Shown one piece after another: positions 1 to 21,934 of a DNA stretch of 64,000 nucleotides (the stretch's first letter is position 1; each line of letters starts with the position of its first letter). Where the stretch lies: positions 12,275,845 through 12,339,844 of the forward strand of contig JAVMKO010000022.1 of the NCBI GenBank assembly GCA_032164245.1. The letters run 5' to 3'. A program made the translations under genes and the position numbers. A model generated the notes under the pieces. It saw only the letters and a list, made by a program, of their open reading frames with translations. It was not told where the DNA came from and ran no database searches. This DNA comes from Sternotherus odoratus. Its lineage: Eukaryota > Chordata > Testudines > Kinosternidae.

Positions 1-252
1 AAACAAAGATAGTTAGCACTTATGTCCAGTATAAATTCTAAATTGAGGGTTTAAGTGATCCATAAGTCTTTTATGGGTTCCCTGCCCCACAGCAAATTTC
101 ACCCACAGAGCGCACATGGGAATGTATTTGCCAAAGAAATAGATCATCCAGGATCATACAAAAAAGCAAAATTGGGCTCTCATTTATGCCTGTGTAAAGG
201 CTGTGTCACAGGTGAACTGTATTTTTCTGAGTTCAGCCTCACCTGTGACTAC
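1..252. other. Intergenic, nothing recognised
   Basis: I see no exon with splice sites and no repeat family that I recognise in this stretch. It ends at the left target duplication (CTAC) of the LTR that follows. Confidence 0.4.
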
Positions 253-589
253 TGTGGCAGGGTGGGCTTGACCCAGCCAGCTGTCCCTTTAAGAGGGAGA
301 AAAGCCCTCTGCAAACCTCCCTGCAGAGAAGCCTAATTAGCCACCTGGGCTGCAGGGCAATCAGCCTGGATGGGTTGCACCTGGCAGCCTCCTCAGGGGG
401 ATAGAAGCCTGCCAGGAAGGAAGCCCAGGGTGGTGGTATGGTAGTGTGGAGTGAGAGAAAGAGCTGTAAGCTATAGAGCTGTATATATTGGTGGTGGGGC
501 CTTGCACTGTGAAATAAAGAGCACTGTTTGGAGCAAAAGAAGGGTTTCCTGCCTGTTCCTGAAGAGGGGTGAGAAGGCGGTCTGTCACA
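253..589 (+). mobile_element. Solo LTR of an endogenous retrovirus
   Basis: The 337-bp unit begins TGTGGCAG and ends CTGTCACA, an imperfect inverted pair with the TG...CA ends usual for LTRs. It is flanked by the 4-bp direct repeat CTAC (249-252 and 590-593), a target-site duplication. A TATA-like stretch near 482-488 and an AATAAA at about 512 give the usual promoter and polyadenylation order on the plus strand. No gag, pol or env reading frame lies beside it, so this is a solo LTR left by recombination. A 4-bp duplication is typical of gammaretrovirus-like (class I) elements, but the class is inferred. Confidence 0.7.
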
Positions 590-593
590 CTAC

Positions 594-3500
594 TTCACCT
601 CTCAGTCCAATGACCATGTGATCGGAGCATGTGATTAGGAACCAGGGCTGCCAGGGCATATAAATACAACCTAAGACTAGACAGCAGAAAGCTTTGAAGG
701 AGTATTAAGGTTGTGTGAATGGTTTCATACAGCGAGAACAGGGGGCGGGGGGAAGATGCTCTTTAGTTCCCAGGCAGAAGGCTTGCAAAGAACAGGAGCT
801 GCTAGGAAGGCTAGAAGGAAGCCTTAGCAGAGAGAGGGCTAGGAACCCTGTATCAAAGGCTGCTAGCTAGTAGGAGAGTGGGTGGAAAACTAGAACTGGC
901 TTGAACTTTGTGAATAAGTCAGACTCCAGAATCAGAGGGTTACTAGGAAAACACCTGTCGGGTGAAAGTTTATTAATGGTAGCAGAAGGGAAATTGAGGA
1001 ATGGGAACACCTGAAGCCAGAAGGGTGAGCCCTACTGAAGCCAGAATAATGTCAACTAGCCCTGAAGTCACATGAGGTTCAGTGAATGTAGGAGCAGAAT
1101 CTGGCCCATCTTGAGTCTGAAAACTCCAGGCCGCTTTTCTCTGGTACCATTTTAAGCTGTAGTGTAGTCCTGGTTCCCCAGATGGAATTGCTTTTGATGT
1201 GTACCAGGGAATTAATATTTCCTGCTGGGAACAGAAACATTGATTTGAAAAATAAAAAGCCCCAAGGGAAATAATTGTATAAAATACCATCTTTACTTTG
1301 TTCTTTAATTACACTATAGGATCAGAAGTATAAAACTTAATAGGTAAAATGCAGCCAAATGCACACACAAAACTCAGAAAACTGCTTATACATTGGAAAC
1401 AGCCAGTGCTAAGTAACAAAACATTGACTGTGGAGGAAATAATTGATTCCCGTGTGCAGTGCTGCCTACTCACTTGTGTGTTAGTTGCTGCTGTGCGATA
1501 AAGAAATCCTCTGCCAGGTGAGCACATAACAGAGAGATGAGCAGATGCTGAATGGCCAGACCCATTCAACTGCTGTGGAGGCAGGATGAGTTAACCATTA
1601 ATTACCCACCTTTCCTGTGTGTATGGTGGATACTGGGGGCAGCCAAGATGTTACATTTATCCCGGCAATAGACGCAGAGAGAGGTCATTGCATTAGGTAA
1701 TTAGTACACCATTACGAGCCTCAGGTCTCTTTCTGCAGAAGTGGGAAATGGCTGCTAGGAAGGGCAGGACGCAACCTTGCAGGGAAAGACGTTTGGTTCT
1801 ACTCATTGCCTGGGTGCCCCAGTGTTTGGAAGAAGCTCACAGTTTGAGCACTGTATTTAGCCTATCTCTAGCCATGGATTCCTTGGAACTGCATCTAGAT
1901 ATTCCACGACCATTGTAGGTTCCCTTGTTTTGACCCTTTGAGCTTCTCACCTGTCCTTGTTATATTTTCTGATGTCCCCTGTAATTATTTGAGTTCCTAG
2001 GCTCAATGGATCCTCCCCACACCTGCCCAGAACACAGTAGGACCATTGTGTGAAAAATGTGTTATTGCTAAAAGATATAATGGAAAATGAAATAGTGTAA
2101 CCCACCAGCCTACAGATTACTGATTGACATTCCTCCAGCACAAATTTATCCATGGAGGTAGCTAATCTCTGATTTGGAAAAGGAAATTATAAAAGCAAAT
2201 CCTACTAAAACTACTAAACTAGGTCACTTTTCGTTTCCCACTGGAGCTTGTGTTTGGTACCTGAACCTGTGTGGGTAACTAGTAGACTGGGCTCCATATA
2301 AAAATTAGATGATTTGTTTCATTCTGATTCCCCAACAAACAAGTCACTGCAATTTGACAGTAGCAAGAGTAAACATGCCTGTGTTGTAAAGAAGCAGGAG
2401 GGTGAGAAGAAACCTTGGGATAAAGATTTCACCCAGTCCCACTACCAAGCCTCCCACAGATGGAGATTGCAAAGAGACAGACTTGGTGTGGTCTGGTTTT
2501 CAGGGGTGTTGATCACCCGCTGCTGCCACTGAGTTCAAAGCACTCTAAACAGTGTTTGCTTATTCCCAGAGCTCAGGCGCCTTGTGAAGTGGAAGGGTAT
2601 TCTGGCTACTGGCATGCAAAGAGACACATCAATGGGATCTCACCTCACCCACAGATTTCTATATTCAACCTTGCCATAAGAAGCAGTAATAAGAAAAAAA
2701 AGCTTGGCCAGGCTACAAGTGCAAAGATCCACCCAGCATCTGGAAACTAGAGGCCAGATCTTCAGTCTTCACAAATCATTTTATTTTTGTGCCAACAATA
2801 TCCTTTCCCCTTTCCTACAGGTGTGTATTTGCCAAACATTATGCTATATCCTCACTGGGGCTTAGCTGAATATTCTCTAGAGATGTTATAGTCCTCTGGA
2901 TTTTTCCCCCCTCCAAGCTTTGTAAAAAGGTTGAAATCTATGAAAACTCTCTTTCTCTTAACTATAAAAGTGATTCTGACAGCAATCCAAATCCTAAATT
3001 AGTTGGGCCAACTAGTAGTTACCCTGGTGTAAATCCAGCATAACTGAGACCAAAATTTGGCTCATTGAGATCAATAGCTAACTAGACAAGTATTCCAAAG
3101 GCCAGAGTGGACACTATACATTGTTCTTTCTGTGCACATGAGACATGCAGGATTATTTCTACAGACACATGACAAGACATTACCTTTAAGTCACTGCCAT
3201 TGCTGCCCTTTCAGATTCCTTCCTGGAGAAACAGGGCCATGCAGATTCATGGTTGAATAGTTCAGACATTAGTTAAAAGGCACATTTATGTTTTTAACGT
3301 TTTAAAAGGAAGAAAAAAAGTTGCTGCAGTCAACACTCTTTTTTTCTAGCTCATGTTGGTTTTTTTAAACCTTCCTTTGCCTTTAAAGATATGTCACTCA
3401 TCCTTTGGTTTGAGGCTAATCATTGACTTCTTCTGCATCAGAGCTACTACCAAAGGCCAGCTGTCTCAAAATACATATGGAAGGAGAAGATCCAGATAAT

Positions 3501-4928
3501 TTCTCCAGCTATTCTGGAATCCCCACTTTCAGGGAGTTATAGTGGATCAAAGCAAAAGAGATTAGACTGGACACCCTTAGCGTCAATTTTTCCACACCCT
3601 TAGCGTCAATTTTTCCTCACCAGAACATTGTCACTCTGGGCAGATTTCACTCTGGTTGAAATGCACCACGAGAGGAAAGGTAGCACAAGGCCCATGCACT
3701 GTTTACAGTCTATTCTGTGGGCGTACGATGGACCCATGCCGCACCCATGTGCCCTGAATTTCACCCTATAATGTGAGTCGTGACGTGAGTCGTTGATACC
3801 ATTTCACGCCATACAATTTGCTAACACTCCAATTTACCACAAGCTCCATTTCATTCCTTTCAAAGGCATAATAAGGAGGAAAATGATTCTATCAAAAATA
3901 TCTGATTTATTTTCCCTGTCATGTATGTTACTTGGGATACTTCTCTGTGAGTGTGTGTGTTTTATTTTTCTCTGAGAGAAAAATCATCACTACTATGTTT
4001 TAAAATACGGCCTCTAAGTCTGACCTACTTTCCTTTCCCCCTATACACACAAACACGTGCCTAACCAGAGTGGGGTTTGCAATTTAAGTGCTCTGTTCAA
4101 CTAGGGAGCAATTGACCCCAGGGCAGTTAACTCTGCAAAGCCCTTGGAAGGTCACCTGTGTTTTTCACATGCCGATTTCCATATAGGTCACATAGCTGTG
4201 GTTACCACTCTGCTCTCAAAGCAGGAAATTCACCCCTGGGCAGAGAGCCTGTGCAGTCCTACTTCACCTCCCCAGTGCTTCCATCAGGCCTCACCAGGGT
4301 TTAAGCTCCCATTAAGAGCCAGGTGCTGCAGATTTTGAAATCAGAGGGTTTTGTCTTTGGCTTTAATGGAGTCAGGTTTTGACCCTAAAACTTAAGTGGC
4401 ATGAAGACCTTGTGGGGGCCCCTTGCACGGAGATGAATTTCCACAGCGGTCACTCAGCAATGCGCCTTCTGAAAACATTCTGTGATCCTGCTCTCGCCTT
4501 CCTCATTCTTCACGTCTCGCCCTACACAGGAGCAGCACCATTCAGAGGCACCCCGCCGGCAGTGGGCCCGGGGGGCACCACTCGGGACGTCTCCGGCATC
4601 TTTGATTCTAGAGCAACGAGGCAGCTCACTCTCCTTAAAATCTGATCCCTCCCTGTCACAGAGGCCGCAGTGATTGCATCTGCTCCCTGGGCAGCGCTCG
4701 CCCAACGCCCAGAGGCTCTTGTCACTGCTGGTCTGCGGTGGCCTCACAATTCACTGCGTACACAATTGGTTTGACTTGTTCAGAGGTGCTCCTGATTCCC
4801 CTGCTAGGGTGATATTCTAACACGGGATGCTCTTCTCACACTGGCAGTAGCACGGCTCGCCCATTTCCCTACCCCACCCCAATTTTTGAATAAAGTTAGA
4901 CAATAAAATAAAAGAGTTTTGAAAAGTT
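594..4928. other. Gene-free stretch downstream of GUCA1A
   Basis: I found no conserved protein segment with splice signals. The open frames here are short and resemble no family I know. In particular I see no exon of GUCA1B, the usual mammalian neighbour. The GUCA1A 3' UTR must extend into the right end. On the minus strand there is no AATAAA close to the stop codon; the first I noticed is near 3961-3966, about 965 bp downstream. Confidence 0.4.
3570..3617. repeat. Short tandem duplication, about 24-bp unit
   Basis: The phrase CACCCTTAGCGTCAATTTTT occurs twice in immediate succession, followed by CCA the first time and CCT the second. It looks like a recent local duplication without coding meaning. 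Confidence 0.7.
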
Positions 4929-11687
<6,759 letters not shown>

Positions 11688-12025
11688 TTCCACACAAAGA
11701 GACGGTCGCGCTTTTCAGGAACAATGGAAACGCTGTAGACTTCTCCTTCTCGATTGTTGGGAGTTTGGTTGGCTTTTTTTTTCTTTCCAGTTCTACTTTT
11801 TGTCTTTAAATTTCAAAATCAGCTGATGTCACAGGAGTTACACTAATTAGAGAACCCAAACATCCAAGCACAAAATTTTTCTAGTTCACTGTCATGGGTC
11901 ACAGAGCTGCAAAAAGGCACCCCTCCAGAGAGAGTTTCACACTTCCTAACGTGAATTTAAAATCACAAAACCTTCTTCAAACCAGGACCTGACATTTAAG
12001 TATGCAGCAAACCCTAATCCAGCCA
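11688..12025 (-). promoter_or_regulatory. Putative GUCA1A promoter region with homeodomain-type sites
   Basis: This is the sequence directly upstream of the GUCA1A start codon. It holds CTAATTAG at 11843-11850 (about 160 bp upstream), the palindromic type of site used by retinal homeodomain factors. TAATCC, a CRX/OTX core, lies at 12015-12020. No TATA box is evident. Such short motifs also occur by chance, so the regulatory reading is inference from the known photoreceptor expression of the gene. Confidence 0.35.
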
Positions 12026-12576
12026 ATGAGGAACAGCCAGTGATGGGATCCCAGCTGGGGCATTCAGAGTTCAGGGTTAAAATAGAAAGGAGGCAAAATG
12101 GGAGGCTCTTGCAGATTACAGGTAAGATTATGATGGCAGGATTTGCGCCAAGCATAATCTCCTAACCCACTTAATTTCTGATTTTGTGTCTGCCCATGTG
12201 AGTGATGATTCTGATACTAACATCAGATCAAAAGAGAAGATGGTAAAGTACTCCGAAGGCTCTTTGTTAGTCTGTCCTTTCACTTCTCTCCTAGAACCAT
12301 TAGCCAGAGGGTTTCCAAAAGTGGCCAGCAACCCGAGAATGAAAAGTCAGGCTGGGGAGACGAACACTTCAACTCCTGTCACGTGTTTTGTTGGGGTTGA
12401 TTTTGATGGCCTAGGACAACGCCAAGGAAAGAGAATCATCCTAAGCACTAACCAGCAGCTCTAGCAGAGATTGTGTCCAGGGGGCAAATCTCCAGTTAAT
12501 AAATTGTCATAGCTCCACTGATTTCAATGGCACGATAACACTTTAAACCAGCTAAGAATCTGCCGCCAATTACCCG

Positions 12577-12742
12577 GACCCTCGCTATAGTGCGGGTTCA
12601 CGTACAGCGCAGTTGTTGCCATGGATCCCAGGTGTAAATACTTAAATTGGCATCCATGGCAACGCGTCCCCTGCATTAATGCAGTCCCCGCTTTAGTGCA
12701 GGACCACGCATGGATCCCGAACCCCAGGCTATAGGGAGGGTC
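12577..12742. mobile_element. Short inverted-repeat DNA element, possibly Tigger-like
   Basis: The left end reads CCCTCGCTATAGTGCGGGTTC-like sequence and the right end is its imperfect inverse (GAACCCCAGGCTATAGGGAGGG read on the plus strand, in parts). Between them CCATGGATCC occurs near 12630 with a related copy on the other arm. This looks like a short non-autonomous element with terminal inverted repeats. The family is a guess, and I could not fix a target duplication. Confidence 0.45.
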
Positions 12743-13334
12743 TGGTGTACTATGTGCCTCAGAGATATGTGAATGATAATTGGGCCCAATGTTGTTTTCA
12801 TATCTAAGGTGCAGAAAAAAGAGAAGAATTAACAAAAAATGATTCTATTATAATTGGGCAAATACTTATCTAGAGTATAAAATGAACAGAGCTATCTGGC
12901 TTTACACCAGGTGAGGATCTGCTCCATAGTATTCATGAATATTTGTCTCTTCTACACACCTTAAGGCAAGGAGCCCAATCTTTGCACACGGCCTTATGCT
13001 GCTTTCCCTGCATTTATGCAGTTATGAATAACAAAAGGCTTCGAAATAAAGGTGTGCTGACTGGTTTTAGTCTACTACGTTTCCTAGAAGCTTGACAATG
13101 GCTGGGCAGCAGAAACCCCTAATGGTGCAAACATCAGAGAAAAACCTAGAAGAATAATATAAGGCTGAACACAGCGACAGCCAGTATAATGAGGTGCAGT
13201 GGTCTCCAACAAGCCAGCACTGAGAAATTCAACAGGAAAAACTGGAACACGCAGAAGCAAAATCTTGCCCAGACATCTACAAAGCGAACTGTGGTAACAA
13301 TGAATTGAACGTGGAGTGTGCCTCTCATCTGAGT

Positions 13335-13595
13335 GTGCCTCAAAGGGCTTTGCAAACATTAGCTCATTAAACCTCACAGAGCAGTATTATTTCCCCAGTT
13401 TTTACAAAAGGAGAACCTGAGCTGCAGGAAGGGGATTCAATGGCGAAATCAGCCACAGAACCCAAGCGTCTGACTCTCCTTTAATCTTTACGCTGCACAT
13501 GCTCCTGGAGCTGGGAATAGAATGCGGGAGCCCTGATCCCGCAGTCCTAGGCTTTAACCACCTAATACATTGCACACCTGCTTTGTTTTCTCTTC
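13335..13595 (+). repeat. MIR/L2-like (CORE-SINE type) remnants
   Basis: The order TTATTTCCCCAGTTTTTACA, then GAACCTGAG, then an ACCCAAGCGTCTGACTC segment is that of a decayed MIR-type SINE. A second overlapping piece, CTAGGCTTTAACCACCTAA, matches the tail of the same kind of element. It is an old, diverged copy on the plus strand with approximate edges. Confidence 0.5.
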
Positions 13596-14099
13596 ATGGA
13601 AGCAGAAATCCTCTCCTGACCCCTTCTCCCCACCTTCTTATCTGGGCCATTTATGGCACAGATTGTTCCTGGCCCTTATGCGGGTTAACATGAAGGAGAG
13701 CCCAAGAAACCTTCCTCCGTCGTACAACCAATGTAAGGGCCTGACACAATCGAACCCTCAGCACAACAAACCTAGATGTGCACAATACCCCAAGGGGGCA
13801 AGGAAGGGAAGGGTCAGGGGTTCCTCTTCTGCCCCAGCCCGTACAGAGACCAGCCCATTGGGAGAGACAACAGCACCCCTGGGAGGGTGGTAGATGAGCT
13901 TCCTCTGCATGCCAATTGTGGCATTCTCCTTGCCTGCACTTCTTCCTACTCATGCTGAGGGGAAAACTATCTTGGGAAGGAGTGGCTCTGCCAGGGGCAG
14001 TGACAGAACCATGTGGCTTTTGCAAGAGAGGTTAATATCCAGGGCAAGGAAACACCTTGTGTCACCGGAGGAATAATAATAATAGTGTGTGGGGGGGTT

Positions 14100-15412
14100 C
14101 AATTATCCCCATATTGACTGGGTACATGTCACCTCAGGATGAAATGCAGAGACAAAATTTCTCAATACTTTAAATGACTGCTTCTTTGAGCAGCTGGTAC
14201 AGAAACCCACAAGAGGAGAAGCAACTCTTGATTTAGTCCTGAGTTGAGCGCAGGATCTGGTCCAAGAAATAACTCTAACAGGACTGCTTGGAAATAGTGA
14301 CCATAATACAATAACCTTGACCATTCCTGTGGTAGGAAAACCTAACTCAACAGCCCAACACTGTGGCATTTAATTTCAGAAAGGGGAACTGTGCAAAAAT
14401 GAGGAGGTTAGTTAAACAGAAATTAAGGGGTACAGTGACTAGAGTGAAATCCCTGCAAGCTGCATGGACACTTTTCAAAGACACTATAATAGAGGCTCAA
14501 CTTAAATGTAGACCCCAAATTTAAAACCAGTCAAAGAACTAAAAAAGAGCCACCGTGGCTTCACAACCATGTAAAGAAGCAAGGAGAGATGAAAAGGCAT
14601 CTTTTAAAAAGTGGAAGTTAAGTCCTAGTGAGGTAAACAGAAAGGCGCATAAACACTGTCAAATTAAGTGTAAAAATGTAATAAGAAAAGCCAAAAAGGA
14701 GCTTGAAGAACAGGTAGCTAAAAACTCAAAAGGTAACAACAAAACATTTTTAAGTACATCAGAAGCAGGAAGCCTGCTAAACAGCCAGTGGGGCCCTGGA
14801 CGATTGAGATACAACAGAGCACTTAAAGACGATAAAGTCATTGTGGAGAAACTAAATGAATTCTTTACTTCAGTCTTCATGGCTGAGGATGTTAGGGAGA
14901 TTCCCAAATCTGAACTGTCCTTTGTAAGTGACAAAGCTGAGGAATTGTCACAGATTGGAGTGTTACTAGAGGACATTTTGGAATTAATTGATAAACTTAA
15001 CTATAACAAGTCACCATGACCCGATGGCATTCACCCAAGAGTTCTGAAAGAACTCAAATGTGAAATTGCAGAACTATTAACTATGGTTTGTAACTTGTCC
15101 TTTAAATCAGCTTCTGTGCCCAATGACTGGAAGATAGCTAATGTAACACCAATATTTAAAAAGGGCTCTAGAGGTGATCCCGGCAATTACAGACCGGGTA
15201 AGTCTAATGTCAGTACCAGGCAAATTAGTTGAAACAATAGTAAAGAATAAAATTGTCAGGCACATAGAAAAACGTAAATTTTGGGGCAAAAATCAACATG
15301 GTTTCTGTAAAGGGAAATCATGTCTTACTAATCTATTAGAGTTCTTTGAAGGGGTCAACAAAAATGTGGACAAGGGGGATCCAGTGCACATAGCGTATTT
15401 GGATTTAGTACT
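14100..15412 (+). mobile_element. Decayed CR1 LINE: ORF2 linker and N-terminal reverse transcriptase
   Basis: Translation in shifting frames gives the CR1 ORF2 order. First comes the region after the endonuclease (ending ...GNSDHNTI near 14300). Then the basic, lysine-rich segment before the RT at 14555-15017. Then the RT fingers with DGIHPRVLKEL, WKIANVTPIFKKG, GNYRP and VSLMSVPGKLVETI, and finally HGFCKGKSCLTNLLEF to about 15412. Stop codons (for example at 15017-15019) and frame changes break it, and the catalytic FADD-type box is absent because the copy ends before it. It is therefore inactive and truncated at both ends. CR1 is the dominant LINE of turtles, crocodilians and birds. Confidence 0.9.
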
Positions 15413-15991
15413 TAGTCCTCTAGTACTTAGCGCATGCTGGGGCAAGACTTCTGGAGTTTAGTCTGTTGTGGGGATATCCTTGGAATACTTAGATGATCAG
15501 TAGAATTCATATTTCATCCACCTCACTCTTGAGTCTCAGTGCCACAATTTAAAGGGTTCCCAGCAACCCAGACACAAGTCTTACTGGGTTTTCCTATATC
15601 AATTTAATTATACACACTCCAGGCATCATATTTCTCAGAGATCAGTGCATTCATGAGAAGGATGGATTCACCCAACCTAACAGCATCTTCCCCAACCCCC
15701 ATATCCACTGCATTGCTATCACAGGCACCAGGTGTCATTTAATATGCTTCATTTAATGTGCCAGCTAGTGGCTAGCTTGGTAACTTCACCGCCATGGAAG
15801 GTCTACACTATTGCACTGCGTTGTGTAGAAGTTACAACAGCCGTTTGCTATGCTACTGTGAAAGCTTAGCTCCTGCAGTGTCTCCCAGGTGGTCTTCTAG
15901 GGCCATTCAGATAAGCTTTACCTTCTCCCTTCAACCCACACACTGCACTGGAATATCCTGCACAAATGAGAGGCTCGGGCTAGGCATAAGG
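15413..15991. other. Intergenic stretch between CR1 copy and the 152-aa gene
   Basis: I recognise no exon here. A small duplication (TTAGTACTTAG twice, with a spacer) lies at about 15405-15431, at the broken right end of the CR1 copy. The left part near 15992 probably belongs to the 3' UTR of the minus-strand gene. Confidence 0.35.
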
Positions 15992-18867
<2,876 letters not shown>

Positions 18868-19621
18868 CCGGCGGCCGGGCAGCTCCGCACGTGGGCCGCC
18901 GCCGCGCTAAGCCGCTGGGGAGCCCGGGGCGGCCGCTGGGTGCATGGTGTGAGCGGCGCCCTCTGCCCGGGAGCCCGGCGGGGCGCGGCGCGGCGGGGAC
19001 GGGCCATTGTGACTGGGGCGAGGCGTCAGCTCTCCCCACGGGCCTGGCCTCCCTGCCCCACAACGGGAGAGCAGGGCTGGGGGGGCCGGGCAGGCGGTGA
19101 ACGTCTCTCCCCCGCCCCCCTTCCCGAGCTGCCCCCCGTGGCCTCCAAAGGGGAGATTCTCGGACGGGGACGGGGGCATTATCAGGGGCTGTTGGGAACA
19201 GGATGGTCCTGATCCCCTGAGCTACTTTGTCTGGGCAGAGCCACTCCTAGACCCCAGCCGGACTCTAGCCTCACCAGCTCTTGCCAATGTATTTTCCCAA
19301 AGCCCCAGCTCCCGGAGTACTGTGAATCTCTGATTTTGTTATTCAAAATAACCTGGGGGTTTTTTGGCCCTCATTGTAGAGAAAAAGCCTGGAAAATTGA
19401 CCAGAGTGCACCTTAAAGGCCCAGAAAGCGGAAGGCCCATAAAAAGTGTCCAGGTGTTATTTTTGTAAAATATTATGGGTGGGGTGGGGTGAGGCTGACT
19501 TTCCTGGGTGGATGTAGGAGTCAGCCTGTTTGGTTCTCTTGCATTCTCCTAAAGAATCCCTTCCTTCAAGCTGGCCCAAACACCTCTTGGCTCCTCTTCC
19601 AAACTACAGTACTAGAAGAAA

Positions 19622-19900
19622 CAATGAGGAGTCCCTGGGGCACCTTAGAGACTAACAAATTTATTTGGGCATAAGCTTTTGTGGACTAGAACCCACTTCA
19701 TCAGATCCATGGAGCGGAAAATACAGGAGCAGGGATAAATACATGAAAAGATGGGAGTTGCCTTACGAAGTGAGAGGTCAGTCTAAGGAGACAATTCAAT
19801 TAATAGCAGGTTATCAAGGGAGGAAAAATCACTTTTGCAGTGGTAATGAGAGTGGCCCCTTTCAAATAGAAGAGTTCACTTTCTTCCAATGCACAATGAC
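19622..19900 (-). repeat. Longer piece of the fold-back repeat family, minus orientation
   Basis: GGGGCACCTTAGAGACTAAC, an ATTTATTTGGGCATAAGC segment and CCCACTTCATCAGATCCATG form the family's terminal segment. It is followed by about 190 bp of internal sequence (GGAGTTGCCTTACGAAGTG, GAGACAATTCAATTAATAGC, GGTAATGAGAGTGGCCC). I know this internal part from longer copies in reptile genomes. On the minus strand the core CTGATGA is intact. No coding frame for the GIY-YIG or RT domains is present. Confidence 0.6.
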
Positions 19901-20045
19901 CATGCAGGAATAGCATTACAATACTTCACAACCCTCTAAGGATTGTTTGTAAGAATAGGAGACCACTGGCAGTAATATCACTGCACTGCTCAGCACAAAA
20001 CTCCTTACTCATGTATCTCTGTGGAGCTGCAGGCTGATTAGACTT

Positions 20046-20066
20046 TGTGTGTGTGTGTGTGTGTGT
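20046..20066. repeat. (TG)n microsatellite
   Basis: An uninterrupted TG dinucleotide run. Confidence 0.9.
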
Positions 20067-20166
20067 AATCAAAATGCATTTTTTACTGAGTGAATAATTC
20101 TGGGTGAATGATCCCCCCCCCCCCATATCGAACTTTCTTTGAAGCATGTTTCTAACTAGTATTAAC

Positions 20167-21590
20167 ACAGCTGAGGAAAGGGGTCTTTCAGCTATTACCT
20201 GTGATGAACCAGATTTGCGTTAAAATAATAGTTCTTCATCTCAAGAGTTGCAAATTCAAAACTGGCTTAGGTTGGCTTTAAAAAAGGTCACCTGAGCCAA
20301 TTTTCCAAGGATTTGACCTTAGTTTATAATGCCTTGTAAATTTCAAATGTCTTTGTTTTGCTCCTTACTCATGTTTGTAGATTTGATGTCACACACATTA
20401 AATATAACACCGATAATGCTGTCACAGTCACAACCATCACTTTGTTCTTCATCTGTCTCTGAACTCCAGCCGGAACCTCTTATAGTTAAACCTGAGAAGA
20501 GAGAGACTACACCTCTGCAGGGGTGGATTACATGTTTATTGACATGAGCTCCTCATGAGGTAGCAAATTTTTCTTATCATTTTGTTGCATGAAGAACTCG
20601 CTTCATGCCATAAGAGATATTTCATAAGAAGTTTCTGAATTGTGGAATCTGACAGAGGGACTGTGCTTTAAAATATGACACAAACATATACCGGCCTTTT
20701 CTACTATAACTCATTGAGAAAATAGACCAAACTTGTATGGAATCTGGCATTGTACCTGTCACGGAAGATGTGTTTGGCAAATTGGGCGTACTAGTGACAT
20801 CACTGGCTATTAGAATGCCAAAAGAACACACATCTATCTTCTGTGTTGTCTTTGGCAGCCTAAATCATTTGTTTCCTAGTAGCACTTATTTCTGACTAGC
20901 AATCAGGAACTCGTTGGCGTGCTGCGTGTGTGGAATGTATGTGCTGTTTCTGTTGGAATTCTAAATATCTCAGTTGACAGCTGAGGTGCTCACTCACAGA
21001 CCTGCTTTTAAACGAAAATGTCATTATGTGAGAATAGATGTGGTTGGTAATATACAATAGGATGGATAGGTGGAGGCCATACAGAGGCCTTCAGATAGGC
21101 ACCTAAATGCAAGTGGCCATCCACGTCGAAGGAAGTGCTGACCATCTGTATCTTCCATGTTAAAATCAAGACTGTTTTTAATGTTGGTACCTAATTTTAA
21201 ACATTCAAATGTGTTTGTGTAAAGCGCTGCCCTCCTCTGGAGGAAATGTCTGCTGGCTCTTTTATTGACTGAGTCAGTGGAACTGTTCCTTCAAATTACA
21301 AGGCTGGCATCGCAACCCGCATTTCTGCTGCTAATTTTTTTTTAAGCACAAAAGAAGCTATTCCTACAGCTGATAACGGACAATGTTAGGCACATAAGAG
21401 GCATCAGGTATGCTCATAGAGACAGCGAACAACTTGTGAACAACTGCTGGACAAAAAAATAATTGCTAGCAGAAAGTTGACAGATTGACAGCCGCAGAAT
21501 GCAGATGTCAATCAAGCAGTGATACCCCTCCCAAGCCCCTGTGAAGCTCAGAGAAAACTTGATGGACACATTCTAAATGGAGGAGGGGTT
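20167..21590. other. Intergenic, nothing recognised
   Basis: No exon with splice sites and no repeat family that I can name. The open frames are short and of ordinary intergenic composition. Confidence 0.35.
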
Positions 21591-21760
21591 TCTAGAGAGC
21601 CAAAGGTAACAAAGAGTCCTGTGGCACCTTAAAGACTAACTAAAGTATTGAAGCATAAGCTTTTGTGGGCTAATACCCAGTCTTTAAGGTGCCACAGGAC
21701 TTTGTTACCTCTGCTATTCCAGACTAACACGGCTACCTCTCTGATTCTAGAGAGCCAAAG
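21591..21760. mobile_element. Palindromic repeat insertion with 15-bp target duplication (copy 2)
   Basis: The exact 15-bp direct repeat TCTAGAGAGCCAAAG flanks the insert (21591-21605 and 21746-21760). The 140-bp element begins GTAACAAAGAGTCCTGTGGC and ends GACTAACACGGCTACCTCTC followed by TGAT. The left arm repeats the family core in the inverse direction (TTGAAGCATAAGCTTTTGTG). The right arm keeps only AGTCTTTAAGGTGCCACAGG onward, so the hairpin is asymmetric and the centre is deleted. Confidence 0.8.
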
Positions 21761-21899
21761 TTTTCCTTGCTCAGCCTTGGGCTTTTCTTCATTATCAGTG
21801 TCTAACTCACTCTGCTACTCTTGACTTAGTATTTACTTCGTTCATAGGTCACATGTGTTTACTTTTATGCAATAAAAACATAGACGGAGAGAGAGGGAA

Positions 21900-21902
21900 C
21901 AC

Positions 21903-21934
<32 letters not shown>
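21900..21934. repeat. (CA)n microsatellite
   Basis: A CA dinucleotide run with one CG interruption near its left end. Confidence 0.9.

Noticed and set aside
14555..15461. Possible functional reverse transcriptase gene
   Set aside because: The CR1 copy has in-frame stops and frame shifts and ends before the catalytic box, so it is a dead fragment.
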